Assembly: GCA_023663525.1 (NCBI GenBank)
Contig: JAMPHF010000004.1
Location: forward strand, 98,622 to 162,621
DNA length: 64,000 nt
Source: Bacteroides sp.
GTDB taxonomy: Bacteria; Bacteroidota; Bacteroidia; Bacteroidales; Muribaculaceae
Direction of reading: 5' to 3'
Part shown: positions 8,277 to 17,541 of the stretch, in pieces
Position numbering within the stretch: the first letter of the stretch is position 1
How the letters are laid out: each line of letters starts with the position of its first letter
Notes under the pieces: model-generated
Told to the model about the DNA's origin: nothing
Seen by the model: the letters and a program-made list of their open reading frames with translations, nothing else
Databases searched by the model: none
Program-made: the position numbers and the translations under genes

Positions 8277-9782
8277 TTAGTTCAGACCTATTACAGTGAA
8301 AATCTCAGGGCTGAAAGTGAACTTGATAAGGTCAGCGAAGAAGTTGGGGAAAAGACCGATACATGCCACACAGACAATGAGGGTGGCGGTAGCGACGCGT
8401 TCCCACCACTTTGCGTCGGTGAGGGTCATGTGGTGCTCGTCATAGACGGGACCATAGAGGAGTTTGCCGACCACGCGGAGGATATAGACAGCCGTGGTGA
8501 CGATTGAGCTGCAAGCCACGATTACAAACACGCGGTGGAAAAGGTCGGCATGTTCAAACGATCCGACGAAAATAGTCATTTCGGCTACGAAACCTGACAG
8601 ACCCGGCAGACCGAGCGAAGCCATACCTGCAATCACATAGCAAACAGAGAGGTAAGGCAGGATCTGCATCATACCGCCCATCTCGCGGATGTCGCGGGTG
8701 TGTGTACGACCGTAAATCATACCGATAAGCGCAAAGAAAAGGGCTGTCATGAGACCGTGGGAGAGCATCTGCATAATCGCACCGGTCATCGCAGTGGTGT
8801 TGAGCATAAGGATTGCGAAAAGCACCAGACCGCAGTGGGAGACGGATGAATATGCATTGATGTACTTGAGGTCATTCTGCACACATGCGCTGAACGCTCC
8901 GTAGACAACCGAGATACCTGTGAGGATAAGGAAGATCCAGGCAAGCTCATTGGCGGCGTGGGGCATGAGATAGATGGCCACACGGAAACATCCGTAACCA
9001 CCGAGCTTCATGAGCACACCTGCATGGAGCATTGACACCGCTGTCGGGGCTGAGGCGTGACCGTCGGGCGACCATGTGTGGAACGGGAACATGGCACCGA
9101 GGACACCGAAGCCGACAAACGTCATGGGGAACAGGAAGCTCTGCCAGCCGTGGCTGATGGCATCATACTCGGCAATCTGGAGAATGTTCCACGTCAGAGG
9201 CATTCCCTCGGGTGCTGAATGATAGTATATGCCGATGAGACCGAGCATGAGGAATGCGGAACCACCCATGAGCATGAGCGTCAGCTTCATTGCCGAGTAG
9301 TTTTTGTTGCCGCTGCCCCACACACCGATGAGAAGATACATCGGGATAAGTGCGACCTCATAGAACATGAACATTGTGAAAAGGTCAATCGAGATGAAGA
9401 AACCGTAGACACCCGTCGAAAGGAGGATGAGCCAAAGGAAAAATTCCTTGGGTTGCGGAATCTCCCACGAGGCGAAGCTGCCGGTTATGAGGATGAAACC
9501 TGTGAGGATGAGCATCGCGATTGAGATTCCATCCACACCGACCGCAAGGTTGATGTTGAGCGGTGCGAACCACTGCCATGAGTCAACCCAAAGCATCGGA
9601 GCGTCAGCTCCGGCAGCACGGAGGGCGAGATAGTCAACGAGAAGCCAAATCGAGAGGGCGGTCAATGCCACCGAACCCACGACGGCCACTGCGCGGATCT
9701 GCTTTATATTCCTGCAGAGGGCGAGCCCCAGCAACATGAGCAGGGGAATCACCACAAAGTAAATTAATATATTGGAAAACAT
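8277..9782 (-). CDS. nuoM: NADH-quinone oxidoreductase subunit M
   Basis: This is a proton-pumping membrane subunit of complex I, 501 residues with about 14 helices. Family motifs include FYEVALIPMYLLIGVWG (channel Glu), FPFHTWSPDGHASAPTAVSMLHAGVLMKLGGYG (the H-W-P-D-A-H loop with a channel Lys) and NDLKYINAYSSVSHCG. I chose the ATG at 9782: it begins with a first transmembrane helix as in other NuoM proteins. An in-frame start further upstream at 9863 would overlap the end of nuoL by 44 bp and add a non-conserved tail. It lies between nuoL and nuoN in the same operon. Confidence 0.95.
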   Translation of the reverse strand: MFSNILIYFVVIPLLMLLGLALCRNIKQIRAVAVVGSVALTALSIWLLVDYLALRAAGADAPMLWVDSWQWFAPLNINLAVGVDGISIAMLILTGFILITGSFASWEIPQPKEFFLWLILLSTGVYGFFISIDLFTMFMFYEVALIPMYLLIGVWGSGNKNYSAMKLTLMLMGGSAFLMLGLIGIYYHSAPEGMPLTWNILQIAEYDAISHGWQSFLFPMTFVGFGVLGAMFPFHTWSPDGHASAPTAVSMLHAGVLMKLGGYGCFRVAIYLMPHAANELAWIFLILTGISVVYGAFSACVQNDLKYINAYSSVSHCGLVLFAILMLNTTAMTGAIMQMLSHGLMTALFFALIGMIYGRTHTRDIREMGGMMQILPYLSVCYVIAGMASLGLPGLSGFVAEMTIFVGSFEHADLFHRVFVIVACSSIVTTAVYILRVVGKLLYGPVYDEHHMTLTDAKWWERVATATLIVCVACIGLFPNFFADLIKFTFSPEIFTVIGLN

Positions 9783-9819
9783 ATCGTTACTATAAATTTC
9801 AGCTACTTGATTGACAGAT

Positions 9820-11766
9820 TCAGAGGACACACACTGCAACAATGAGACCAAGGACGACAGCACCCATCAGATACCACCATATATACATCTGCACCTTGCC
9901 GCTCTGGAAGCCCTTGATGGCGACGGAAGCCTTGTTGGTCACGAAAGCGAGACCGTTCATTGTTCCGTCAATCACATGACGGTCAAACCATGCGATCGGC
10001 TTGCAGATGCCGTCGAAGATGATACGGCGGGTGATGAACAGATAAATCTCATCCCAGTAGAAGCGGCGGTGAGCGGCGGTCCACAGCCAACGGCAGGAGT
10101 CAGCCATGCGTTTGGGCTTGTCGTTCTGCTTGAAGTATAGCCACATCGCGAAGAAGATTCCGCAGCAAGCGACGGCGATTGAAATTCCGGCCACAGCCCA
10201 ATTGATGTGGATGTGATATTCATGCCCGTCAAAAGTCACAAGCTGACCGAAAGGTATGAAGCCGGCGACGGTGGCCACAGCCGCAAGGAAAATCAGAGGC
10301 AGAGTCATCGCAATGCCCGGATCGTGGGGGAGATGACCGTGGTGTTCCTTCTCGTAGTCGGGATTGTTCCACCAGAACACGAGGAAGTACATACGGAACA
10401 TATAGAACGCGGTCATTCCGGCAACCATCATCATCCACACGCCCCAGAAGGTATTGTTGGCGAAGCAAGCCGACAGGATCTCATCCTTTGAGAAGAATCC
10501 TGCAAACGGGGGTATACCCGCGATGGCAAGACAGCCGATAAGGAATGTGATATGAGTGATGGGCATATATTTCCGGAGACCACCCATAGCGGTATAATTG
10601 TTGGAGTGGACTGCGTGGATGAGCGAACCTGCACCGAGGAACAGGAGAGCCTTGAACATCGCGTGGGTGAACAGATGGAACATCGAAGCCATGTAGCCGA
10701 GACCCTCATGGATGGCGACATCATTCTTTGACGCAACTCCAAGCGAAACCATCATGAACGCAATCTGCGAGATTGTCGAGAAGGCGAGGATTCGCTTGAT
10801 GTCGATCTGCGCACACGCAACCATCGCGGCATAGAACGCAGTGGCGGCACCGACTACGGTGACAAACATCAGAGCTGCATCCTCAAGCATGTAGAGCGGG
10901 AAAAGCCGGGCAACGAGGTAGACACCTGCCACGACCATCGTTGCGGCATGGATGAGGGCCGACACAGGCGTCGGGCCTTCCATCGCATCGGGGAGCCAGA
11001 TGTGGAGAGGAAGCATGGCTGACTTACCCATACCGCCGGTGAAGATCAACACGAGAGCCCACGTGAGCACCGAAGCTCCCATGAATGTCGCGCCACCGAA
11101 GCACGAAAGGACACCCTGAGGATTCTGAGTCATCGGCAGGAAGTCGAGCTGCTGGGTGTAGAACGACAGGATGAGGATACCGATCAGGAAGCCGAGGTCA
11201 GCGAAGCGGGTGACGATGAACGCCTTCTTACATGCGGAGACCGCAGAAGGAAGTGTGTAGAAGAAACCGATGAGCAGGAATGAGGATGCACCCACAAGCT
11301 CCCAGAAGATATACATCTGGAATATGTTGGTTGCAACGACGAGACCGAGCATCGAGAAACTGAACAGCGAAAGGAACGCGTAGTAACGCTGGAAACCCTT
11401 CTCGCCGTGCATGTAGCCGAGCGAGTAGACATGTACCATGAACGAAATCGTCGGGATGACGATAAGCATCATGGCTGAAATCGGGTCAAGCAGGAAACCG
11501 AGCTTGATGGCAAGCATCGGGGTGAACTGAAGCCACGTCTGGTTGAAGACCACACACTGGAGGCGGGTCGTGCCGTCGATAAACTCAGGACTTCCGGAAA
11601 AATAATAGACAAACGCCGTGTAATAGGACAAGACCAACACGGTTCCCATGCCGAGAGTACCGAGAGTACCGGCGAGTTTATGGCTCATCTTGACACCCGC
11701 AAGTCCGAGAAACACGAACATGAACAGCGGGATGGCCAATATAAGAATAGGTATTGTAATATCCAT
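9820..11766 (-). CDS. nuoL: NADH-quinone oxidoreductase subunit L
   Basis: This is the largest antiporter-like subunit of complex I, 648 residues and about 16 helices including the C-terminal lateral extension. Clear motifs are FWELVGASSFLLIGFFY (channel Glu), SAMLPLHIWLPDAMEGPTPVSALIHAATMVVAGVYL and DIKRILAFSTISQIAFMM. It also has the characteristic AIAGIPPFAGFFSKDEIL. The C-terminus has the long amphipathic arm (FYWDEIYLFITRRIIFDG onward) and a last membrane helix, so it is full length. It starts 9 bp after nuoK. It pumps protons in the inner membrane, coupled to quinone reduction. Confidence 0.96.
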   Translation of the reverse strand: MDITIPILILAIPLFMFVFLGLAGVKMSHKLAGTLGTLGMGTVLVLSYYTAFVYYFSGSPEFIDGTTRLQCVVFNQTWLQFTPMLAIKLGFLLDPISAMMLIVIPTISFMVHVYSLGYMHGEKGFQRYYAFLSLFSFSMLGLVVATNIFQMYIFWELVGASSFLLIGFFYTLPSAVSACKKAFIVTRFADLGFLIGILILSFYTQQLDFLPMTQNPQGVLSCFGGATFMGASVLTWALVLIFTGGMGKSAMLPLHIWLPDAMEGPTPVSALIHAATMVVAGVYLVARLFPLYMLEDAALMFVTVVGAATAFYAAMVACAQIDIKRILAFSTISQIAFMMVSLGVASKNDVAIHEGLGYMASMFHLFTHAMFKALLFLGAGSLIHAVHSNNYTAMGGLRKYMPITHITFLIGCLAIAGIPPFAGFFSKDEILSACFANNTFWGVWMMMVAGMTAFYMFRMYFLVFWWNNPDYEKEHHGHLPHDPGIAMTLPLIFLAAVATVAGFIPFGQLVTFDGHEYHIHINWAVAGISIAVACCGIFFAMWLYFKQNDKPKRMADSCRWLWTAAHRRFYWDEIYLFITRRIIFDGICKPIAWFDRHVIDGTMNGLAFVTNKASVAIKGFQSGKVQMYIWWYLMGAVVLGLIVAVCVL

Positions 11767-11775
11767 AGGGCGTGA

Positions 11776-12087
11776 TTAATTTTTCATTTTGGTTACGTCG
11801 CGGACATCAATATTCTTGCTTACCCTGAACAGATTGACGATGATGGCGATGGCAAGCGCAGTCTCAGCGGCAGCGATAGCGATGCCGAAGAGGGTGAACA
11901 TCCATCCCTCCATCGATGAGGGGAAGAAATAGCGGTTGAAGACCACGAAATTAATATCGACAGCATTGAGCATCAGCTCAAGCGAGATGAGCATGGCAAT
12001 CATGTTGCGGCGCGTGAGGAAGCCATAGACCCCACAGCAGAACATCACGAGCGACGGAATGAGATACCAGATCAAAGTAATATCCAT
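11776..12087 (-). CDS. nuoK: NADH-quinone oxidoreductase subunit K
   Basis: This 103-residue protein with three membrane helices has the usual NuoK length. The helix with MLISLELMLNAVDINFVVF carries the conserved Glu of the family, and the second acidic helix (GIAIAAAETALAIAIIVNLFR) has the other conserved Glu. Both take part in the proton path between quinone site and antiporter subunits. It lies between nuoJ and nuoL with gaps of 14 and 9 bp. Confidence 0.95.
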   Translation of the reverse strand: MDITLIWYLIPSLVMFCCGVYGFLTRRNMIAMLISLELMLNAVDINFVVFNRYFFPSSMEGWMFTLFGIAIAAAETALAIAIIVNLFRVSKNIDVRDVTKMKN

Positions 12088-12101
12088 GGCAGGAAATATG
12101 A

Positions 12102-12617
12102 TTAGCGTTTACGGGCGATGACGACACCACCGATTATACATGCGAGTAACAACACACTGACAGCCTCGAAAGGAAGAAGATATTGCTCATAGCCTGTTCC
12201 GAGCATGGCCTCGCCGATGCGGTGCATCGTGGGGTTGGACATGGCCGGGAGCGAGGTGAAAAGGTCGGCGCAGCGCGAGCTCAAAGCCCATGCGCAGGCA
12301 CCGGCTGTGGCTACCGCGCCCACAAGACCGAGGAGTTTCTTCCTTGAAGTTAACTGCTGACTGTTATCACCGGGACGTGTGGTGAGCAGAATCGCAAACA
12401 CGAACAGGACCACTATACCTCCGGCATAGACAGCAATCTGCACCGTGCCGAGAAACTCATAGTCGAGCTTGAAGTAGAGGGCAGCGGTGGCAAAAAGCAC
12501 GAAAAGCAGATATGTGGCCGCACGCAGAATCTTGCGCGTGGTGACAGTCAGTACCGAAAAGATGACAATCGCCAGGACGATTATCCAGTAACAAATTGTA
12601 CTTCCTACTGATTCCAT
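12102..12617 (-). CDS. nuoJ: NADH-quinone oxidoreductase subunit J
   Basis: This 171-residue membrane subunit of complex I has five predicted helices. Typical motifs are LRAATYLLFVLFATAALYFKLDYEFLGTVQIAVYAGGIVVLFVFAILL, which includes the conserved G-Y-A-G-G-I-V-V-L-F-V-F helix, and a C-terminal helix ending in VVIARKR. The pi-bulge helix of this subunit relays conformational change from the quinone site. It follows nuoI after 27 bp and precedes nuoK. Confidence 0.94.
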   Translation of the reverse strand: MESVGSTICYWIIVLAIVIFSVLTVTTRKILRAATYLLFVLFATAALYFKLDYEFLGTVQIAVYAGGIVVLFVFAILLTTRPGDNSQQLTSRKKLLGLVGAVATAGACAWALSSRCADLFTSLPAMSNPTMHRIGEAMLGTGYEQYLLPFEAVSVLLLACIIGGVVIARKR

Positions 12618-12644
12618 ATACTGTGATAGTAATTAATTTAGCTG

Positions 12645-13400
12645 TTATTTAGCCTCGGGAGCCTTGCCTGCCTCACGCTGCGCCTTGAGGGCTGCGGCTT
12701 TTTCGAGAGCGGCACGGATCTTGGCCTCCTTGACGGGGTCGCCGGCTGCGGCGGCAAGAGCCTTGGCTGCGGCATCGTTGGCTGCGGACTCCGCAGGTTT
12801 GGCAGCGGCGGCGGGAGCTTCGGCCTTGGGAGCGGCACCGGCTGCGGCGGCCTTCTTAGCCTCGGCTGCGGCTTTGGCAGCGGCAATCTTGGCCTCTTTC
12901 TCAGCCTTCATGCGGGCAATCTCCTCGGGGGATGGCTGCGGCTCCTCCTTCTCGGGAAGATAGTTGAGCTGCTTGACAAGTTTGCCACGGGTGAAGACGG
13001 CCTGCTCGAAATCATTGCTGAACTCAAGAGCGTCGGTCGGACAGTTAGTGACACAGAGCTGACAGAACGTACAGCTTCCGAGGTCATAGATATACTTGTC
13101 GAGTTTCTTTTTCTTCTTACCGTCCCATGTATCGACGGTCTTGATTCCGAGCGAGATGGTCCCGTTAGGGCAGACACGCTCACATGTGCCGCATGCGATG
13201 CACTTGTGATTGCCCTGGTCGTCATACTTGAGGGTCAGGATGGCCCTGAAGCGGTCAGCCACCGGCAGATTGTCGCGGTTGTCGGGATACTCCTCGGTTA
13301 TTTTGGGTGTGACAAATTCCTTACCGGTCACCTGCATACCCTTGATAAGGCTTGCGATTCCGGAGCCAAGATTTGAGAAATACTCTTTTACACTTCCCAT
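12645..13400 (-). CDS. nuoI: NADH-quinone oxidoreductase subunit I with Ala/Lys-rich C-terminal tail
   Basis: This is the peripheral-arm ferredoxin subunit with two [4Fe-4S] clusters, N6a and N6b. The ligands are Cys67, 70, 73 and 77 (CIACGTCERVCP) and Cys110, 113, 116 and 120 (CTFCQLCVTNCP). The first 150 residues cover the usual NuoI. About 100 further residues are low-complexity and rich in Ala, Lys, Glu and Pro (KIAAAKAAAEAKK and similar), which would form charged helices or a disordered tail. The tail is not part of classical NuoI. The gene begins 60 bp downstream of atpG, the last gene of the inserted ATP synthase block, and restarts the nuo series. Confidence 0.93.
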   Translation of the reverse strand: MGSVKEYFSNLGSGIASLIKGMQVTGKEFVTPKITEEYPDNRDNLPVADRFRAILTLKYDDQGNHKCIACGTCERVCPNGTISLGIKTVDTWDGKKKKKLDKYIYDLGSCTFCQLCVTNCPTDALEFSNDFEQAVFTRGKLVKQLNYLPEKEEPQPSPEEIARMKAEKEAKIAAAKAAAEAKKAAAAGAAPKAEAPAAAAKPAESAANDAAAKALAAAAGDPVKEAKIRAALEKAAALKAQREAGKAPEAK

Positions 13401-13460
13401 GTCGGTTTAAATATATTCTGATGTGCTTGTTTAATTCGTGGATGTGACTTATGCGGGCGG

Positions 13461-14348
13461 TTAATTGTCCTTGACCTGACCGCCGACAATGTCAAGAAGT
13501 TCGGTCGTGATGCTCTGCTGGCGCAGTTTGTTGTATTCGAGCTGAAGCTGTTCGAGAAGTTTCTTCGCGTTGTCGTTGGCACTCTGCATGGCCATGATTC
13601 GGGCGGCCTGCTCCGATGCACGGTTTTCGGTGAAAATCTCCTGCATGACGGCGAGGAGAAACATCGGGAGCACCGAGACGAAGATGGTGGCGGCATCCGG
13701 CTCAAAAATATACGGGCGACACAGAGCCTTGATTCCGTCAGAGGAGAATGACTCCGGGCTGACGGGGAGGAAGGTGTCGCATTTGGGTCGCTGACGGCTC
13801 ACTGACTGGAAATTCATGTACAGAAGCTCGACACGGTCGAAGTCCTGAGCAATGAAACGGTCTTCAAGACGACGGGTGAAAGCCTTGACGGCATTGCCGT
13901 CCGACTTGGAATCGACACCCTCGGGAGCCTCAACGCTCACGCCGGGGAGCGAGAGACGGCCGGCGGCCTTGAGCATCTTGCGTCCGACAGGCATCACCGT
14001 GATCCTCGCTGAATCACCATACTTGGCACGATAGCCACGGATAGTGGAGAGGAGCACCTTGAAGATGTTGATGTTATAGGCACCGCAAAGACCGTCGTCC
14101 GAGCCTAAGACCACGACGGCAATATTGTTGACCTCACGCTCGACGGTTAGAGGCGACGAGAACTCCGCATCGGCCGACAGAAGGTTGCCGATGATATTCT
14201 CAATCTGCTGGCGGAAGGGCAGGAGACGGCGGAGATCAGACTCGGCGCGGTGCATCTTGGCCGAGGAAATCATCTTCATGGCACCAGTGATTTTCTCACT
14301 CGAAGCCACGGAGCCTATTCGTCCTTTAAGTTCGCGTAATGTAGCCAT
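13461..14348 (-). CDS. atpG: F1F0 ATP synthase gamma subunit
   Basis: This 295-residue central rotor shaft of F1 has the N-terminal coiled-coil helix ATLRELKGRIGSVASSEKITGAMKMISSAKM, in which KITGAMKMI is strongly conserved. The C-terminal helix (RIMAMQSANDNAKKLLEQLQLEYNKLRQQSITTELLDIVGG) completes the antiparallel coiled coil. The middle Rossmann-like domain contains LGSDDGLCGAYN. The length is normal. It is the last gene of the atp block; nuoI follows after 60 bp on the same strand with no evident terminator between them. Confidence 0.96.
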   Translation of the reverse strand: MATLRELKGRIGSVASSEKITGAMKMISSAKMHRAESDLRRLLPFRQQIENIIGNLLSADAEFSSPLTVEREVNNIAVVVLGSDDGLCGAYNINIFKVLLSTIRGYRAKYGDSARITVMPVGRKMLKAAGRLSLPGVSVEAPEGVDSKSDGNAVKAFTRRLEDRFIAQDFDRVELLYMNFQSVSRQRPKCDTFLPVSPESFSSDGIKALCRPYIFEPDAATIFVSVLPMFLLAVMQEIFTENRASEQAARIMAMQSANDNAKKLLEQLQLEYNKLRQQSITTELLDIVGGQVKDN

Positions 14349-14391
14349 AGTGGTATCTGACTGTCAGTGATATGATTATATTTTTGTTTTG

Positions 14392-14431
14392 TGATGACTT
14401 CATGCCTTGGAGACGCGGCATGAAGTCATCA
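14392..14431 (-). other. 15-bp hairpin between atpA and atpG
   Basis: Perfect 15-bp arms (14392-14406 and 14417-14431) enclose a 10-base loop in the atpA-atpG gap. The sequence that follows in the transcribed direction is A-rich with no T-run. An mRNA processing or stability element fits better than a terminator. Confidence 0.7.
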
Positions 14432-14442
14432 GCGAAAAGTCT

Positions 14443-16014
14443 TTATTTGTATGATCCTGAAATCTCGGCGGCAGCCTCGGTGAGCTTGCGGGTGGTGTCG
14501 TCGTCAAGTTTACCGGCACGGATGGCCTCAAGTGCTTCAGGATACTTGGTGTTGACGAGCTGAAGGAAGTTCTTCTCAAACTCGGCCACCTTGTCGAGAG
14601 GCACATTCTCAAGCAGACCCTTGGTTCCGCAGAAAATCACGGCAACCTCGTCCTCGACCTTCATCGGCGAGTACTGCTGCTGGATGAGGAGGCGTTCGTT
14701 CTTGCGGCCTTTGTCGATGGTGCGCGCGGTCACGGGGTCGATGTCACCACCGAATTTGGTGAACGACTCAAGCTCGCGGAACTGGGCCTGATCAATCTTG
14801 AGCGTACCTGCCACCTTCTTCATTGACTTGATCTGAGCGTTACCGCCGACACGCGACACGGAGATACCCACGTTGATGGCCGGACGGATGCCTCGGTTGA
14901 AAAGTGCAGTCTCAAGGAAGATCTGACCGTCGGTGATTGAGATAACGTTGGTCGGGATGTAGGCTGAAACGTCGCCGGCCTGAGTCTCGATGATAGGAAG
15001 CGCGGTGAGCGAGCCTCCGCCCTTCACTTTGTCCTTGAGCGATGCGGGGAGGTCATTCATCTGCTCGGCTACCTGCTGGTTGTCGATGATTTTGGCGGCA
15101 CGTTCGAGCAGACGGCTGTGGAGATAGAAGATGTCACCCGGATAAGCCTCGCGACCTGAGGGACGCTTGAGGATGAGCGAAATCTCGCGGTAGGCCACGG
15201 CCTGCTTTGAGAGGTCATCGTAGACGATGAGGGCGTCGCGACCGGTGTCGCGGATATATTCGCCGATTGCCACACCGGCAAAAGGTGCATAGTAGCGCAT
15301 CGAAGCCGAGTCGGCAGCAGTGGCGGCGACAACGACAGTGTAGTCGAGCGCACCGTGCTGGCGGAGAGTCTCGACGGTGGCTGCCACGGATGATGCTTTC
15401 TGACCGATGGCCACGTAGATACAGTAGACGGGCTTCCCGGCCTCGAAGCCGGCACGCTGGTTGATGATGGTGTCGATGGCGATGGCTGTCTTGCCGATCT
15501 GGCGGTCACCGATGATAAGCTCACGCTGACCACGGCCTATGGGTACCATAGAGTCGATGGCTTTCAGACCGGTCTGCAGAGGCTGCTTCACAGGCTGGCG
15601 GAAAATTACACCGGGAGCCTTGCGTTCGAGAGGCATGGGGAGCAGATCGCCCTGGATTGGGCCGCGACCGTCGATGGGCTCACCGAGGACGTTGATGACG
15701 CGTCCGAACAGACCGTCGCCCACGTGGATTGATGCAATCTCGCCGGTGCGTTTCACAGTCATGTTCTCGGTCACGGTATTGATATTGTTGAGCAGGATGA
15801 CACCTACATTACTCTCCTCAAGGTTGAGGGCCACACCTTTCACTCCGTTTTCAAATTCTACAAGCTCGTTGGCGCAGACGTTGTCGAGACCATAGACGCG
15901 GGCCACTCCGTCGCCAACTTCAAGGACCACTCCGGTCTCCTCAAATGAGACCTTGGAGTTGATATTCTCGAGTTGCTGTTTTAATACCTGAGAAATCTCG
16001 CTTGGGTTAATCAT
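14443..16014 (-). CDS. atpA: F1F0 ATP synthase alpha subunit
   Basis: This 523-residue non-catalytic nucleotide-binding subunit of the F1 hexamer has the Walker A-like loop GDRQIGKT at 169-176 and Walker B-type [16 protein letters not shown]. The arginine finger region is [14 protein letters not shown]. The N-terminal crown domain begins [18 protein letters not shown]. The length agrees with the family. The order delta-alpha-gamma around it is canonical. A 94-bp gap with a strong hairpin separates it from atpG, and 27 bp separate it from atpH. Confidence 0.97.
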   Translation of the reverse strand: MINPSEISQVLKQQLENINSKVSFEETGVVLEVGDGVARVYGLDNVCANELVEFENGVKGVALNLEESNVGVILLNNINTVTENMTVKRTGEIASIHVGDGLFGRVINVLGEPIDGRGPIQGDLLPMPLERKAPGVIFRQPVKQPLQTGLKAIDSMVPIGRGQRELIIGDRQIGKTAIAIDTIINQRAGFEAGKPVYCIYVAIGQKASSVAATVETLRQHGALDYTVVVAATAADSASMRYYAPFAGVAIGEYIRDTGRDALIVYDDLSKQAVAYREISLILKRPSGREAYPGDIFYLHSRLLERAAKIIDNQQVAEQMNDLPASLKDKVKGGGSLTALPIIETQAGDVSAYIPTNVISITDGQIFLETALFNRGIRPAINVGISVSRVGGNAQIKSMKKVAGTLKIDQAQFRELESFTKFGGDIDPVTARTIDKGRKNERLLIQQQYSPMKVEDEVAVIFCGTKGLLENVPLDKVAEFEKNFLQLVNTKYPEALEAIRAGKLDDDTTRKLTEAAAEISGSYK

Positions 16015-16041
16015 TGGTAAATATATTGGGTGTGAAAATGG

Positions 16042-16587
16042 TTAGTTGCTTAAAAGTTTTATGCGCAATTGCTTCAGCTCATCGGCCACGGAAGCATCGA
16101 GCTTCTCGTTGTTGATCATGACCGTAAAGCCACCGATCAGGTCAGGGTCAACGCGATGGTGATACTCCATCGTGCCGCCGTCGAGGTGACGCTCGATGAG
16201 CGATTTCAGACGATCCTCCTCAGCTGCACCCATGGGAGCGGCCGAAGTGACCGTCACAAGGTAAATGCGGTGCTCGCTACGGTAGATTTTCATATAGGCG
16301 AGAGCTATGTCGCGCGAAACGTCGAGGCGATTGTTTTCGGCCAGGAGTTTCAGGAAACGGGCATAGACATCATCCTTGTCCGAGGCGCCGGCAGCCGAAG
16401 TGAGAAGTTTCACCTTGTCAGGCGCGGGGATAAAGGGATTGGCCACGGCCTGCTGAAGCGACGGCTCGGCGGCAAACGAGCCTTCGAGTGTGTGCATCAG
16501 CTCGTAGATGCGTGCATCGTCACCCTTTTCGGAAGCGAACTCGAAAAGAGCCTTTGCGTAGCGGCTGGGGATGAGACCTTGGTTCAT
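16042..16587 (-). CDS. atpH: F1F0 ATP synthase delta subunit
   Basis: This 181-residue protein is the peripheral-stalk linker joining the b subunits to the top of F1. It has the OSCP/delta opening PSRYAKALFEFASEKG, the helical N-terminal domain with NPFIPAPDKVKLL, and the C-terminal signature VDPDLIGGFTVMINNEKLDASVADELKQLRIKL. The length is normal. The gene is separated from atpF by an unusually long 137-bp gap that holds a GC-rich hairpin. Confidence 0.95.
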   Translation of the reverse strand: MNQGLIPSRYAKALFEFASEKGDDARIYELMHTLEGSFAAEPSLQQAVANPFIPAPDKVKLLTSAAGASDKDDVYARFLKLLAENNRLDVSRDIALAYMKIYRSEHRIYLVTVTSAAPMGAAEEDRLKSLIERHLDGGTMEYHHRVDPDLIGGFTVMINNEKLDASVADELKQLRIKLLSN

Positions 16588-16683
16588 TGCGTGGAGATGA
16601 GAGCCTTAGAGGATGAGTAATCTGAATAGAGTTAATTTAAATCTGAGGAGCAGGGCGGGAGGAAGGATTGCGGAGGCCGTCAT

Positions 16684-16714
16684 CTCCCCGGCGTGGAGCA
16701 GTCCTGCCGGGGAG
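16684..16714 (-). other. GC-rich hairpin between atpF and atpH
   Basis: Nine-base arms (CTCCCCGGC at 16684-16692 and its complement at 16706-16714) flank a 13-base loop, in the 137-bp gap between atpF and atpH. No T-run follows, so it is more likely a processing or stability element within the operon. Confidence 0.65.
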
Positions 16715-16724
16715 CGATGGCACA

Positions 16725-17222
16725 TCAATTCTGTTTCTCCATCTCATCGAGCAGGGAGCTGACGAGCTTCTCCTGGGCCTTCTCGTCCTTCATCTGGTTG
16801 CGGACAACCTTCTGGGCGATGTCGAGGGCGAAAGATGAGACCTCGTTGCGGAACTGCTGTTCGGCTTGCTTGCGTTCCTGTTCGATAGACACTTTGGCGG
16901 CATCCATCACCTTCTTGGCCTCTGACTGCGCGGCGGTGCGGGCTTCGTCGATGATCTGCGACTTCATCCTGTCGGCCTCGCGCAGCATGTCGGCCTGCTG
17001 GCGACGTGCGTCGGCTATGTATTTATCCGCCTCTTCGCGGGCATGGTCAAGCTGTTGTTTGGCATTTTGAGCATACTCCACACCCTTGTCGATGAGGTCG
17101 GCCCGGTCAGATACCCCTTTCATGATCGCCGGCCAGCCCCACTTCCACAAAATGAAGAAGAGGATGGCAAACGACACGAACATCCAGAATACCAAGCCGG
17201 TGTCAGGCGTGAAAAGTTCCAT
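16725..17222 (-). CDS. atpF: F1F0 ATP synthase b subunit
   Basis: This 165-residue peripheral-stalk protein has one N-terminal membrane helix (GLVFWMFVSFAILFFILWKWGW). A long charged coiled coil follows, with heptad-like Ala/Glu/Lys/Arg content (AKQQLDHAREEADKYIADAR and on) to the end. The length is normal for a b subunit. Only one b gene is present, so the stalk is a b homodimer. It lies 24 bp downstream of atpE. Confidence 0.95.
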   Translation of the reverse strand: MELFTPDTGLVFWMFVSFAILFFILWKWGWPAIMKGVSDRADLIDKGVEYAQNAKQQLDHAREEADKYIADARRQQADMLREADRMKSQIIDEARTAAQSEAKKVMDAAKVSIEQERKQAEQQFRNEVSSFALDIAQKVVRNQMKDEKAQEKLVSSLLDEMEKQN

Positions 17223-17246
17223 ACTTTCAAACGATTGAAGTTTGGA

Positions 17247-17495
17247 TTAGCCCACAAACATTGCGAGGATACAAACGATGACAGCAAAGAGGGCCACACC
17301 TTCGATGAGGGCGGCGATTACGATCATGTTACTACGGATATCGCCGGTCGATTCGGGTTGACGGGCAATAGCTTCCATGGCAGAGCCACCGATTTTACCA
17401 ATGCCGATACCGGCACCAATTGCTGCGATTGCTGCACCGATGCACACACCGATGCCGAGAGTTCCTTCGATAGCTGCTAAAATCATTGCTAACAT
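17247..17495 (-). CDS. atpE: F1F0 ATP synthase c subunit (proton type)
   Basis: This 82-residue hairpin of two membrane helices forms the rotor ring. Helix 1 has the glycine-packing pattern GAGIGIG, the polar loop is ARQPE, and helix 2 carries the ion-binding Glu in AALIEGVALF. Residues that mark Na+-binding rings (Gln in helix 1, Ser right after the Glu) are replaced by Ile and Gly. The ring is therefore predicted to be H+-coupled. The start ATG at 17495 is used; a second Met three codons later is also possible. It lies between atpB and atpF. Confidence 0.95.
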   Translation of the reverse strand: MLAMILAAIEGTLGIGVCIGAAIAAIGAGIGIGKIGGSAMEAIARQPESTGDIRSNMIVIAALIEGVALFAVIVCILAMFVG

Positions 17496-17541
17496 AATTG
17501 CGGGAGATTAAAGGGTTTGATTTTATTTTTGATATTTTAAT

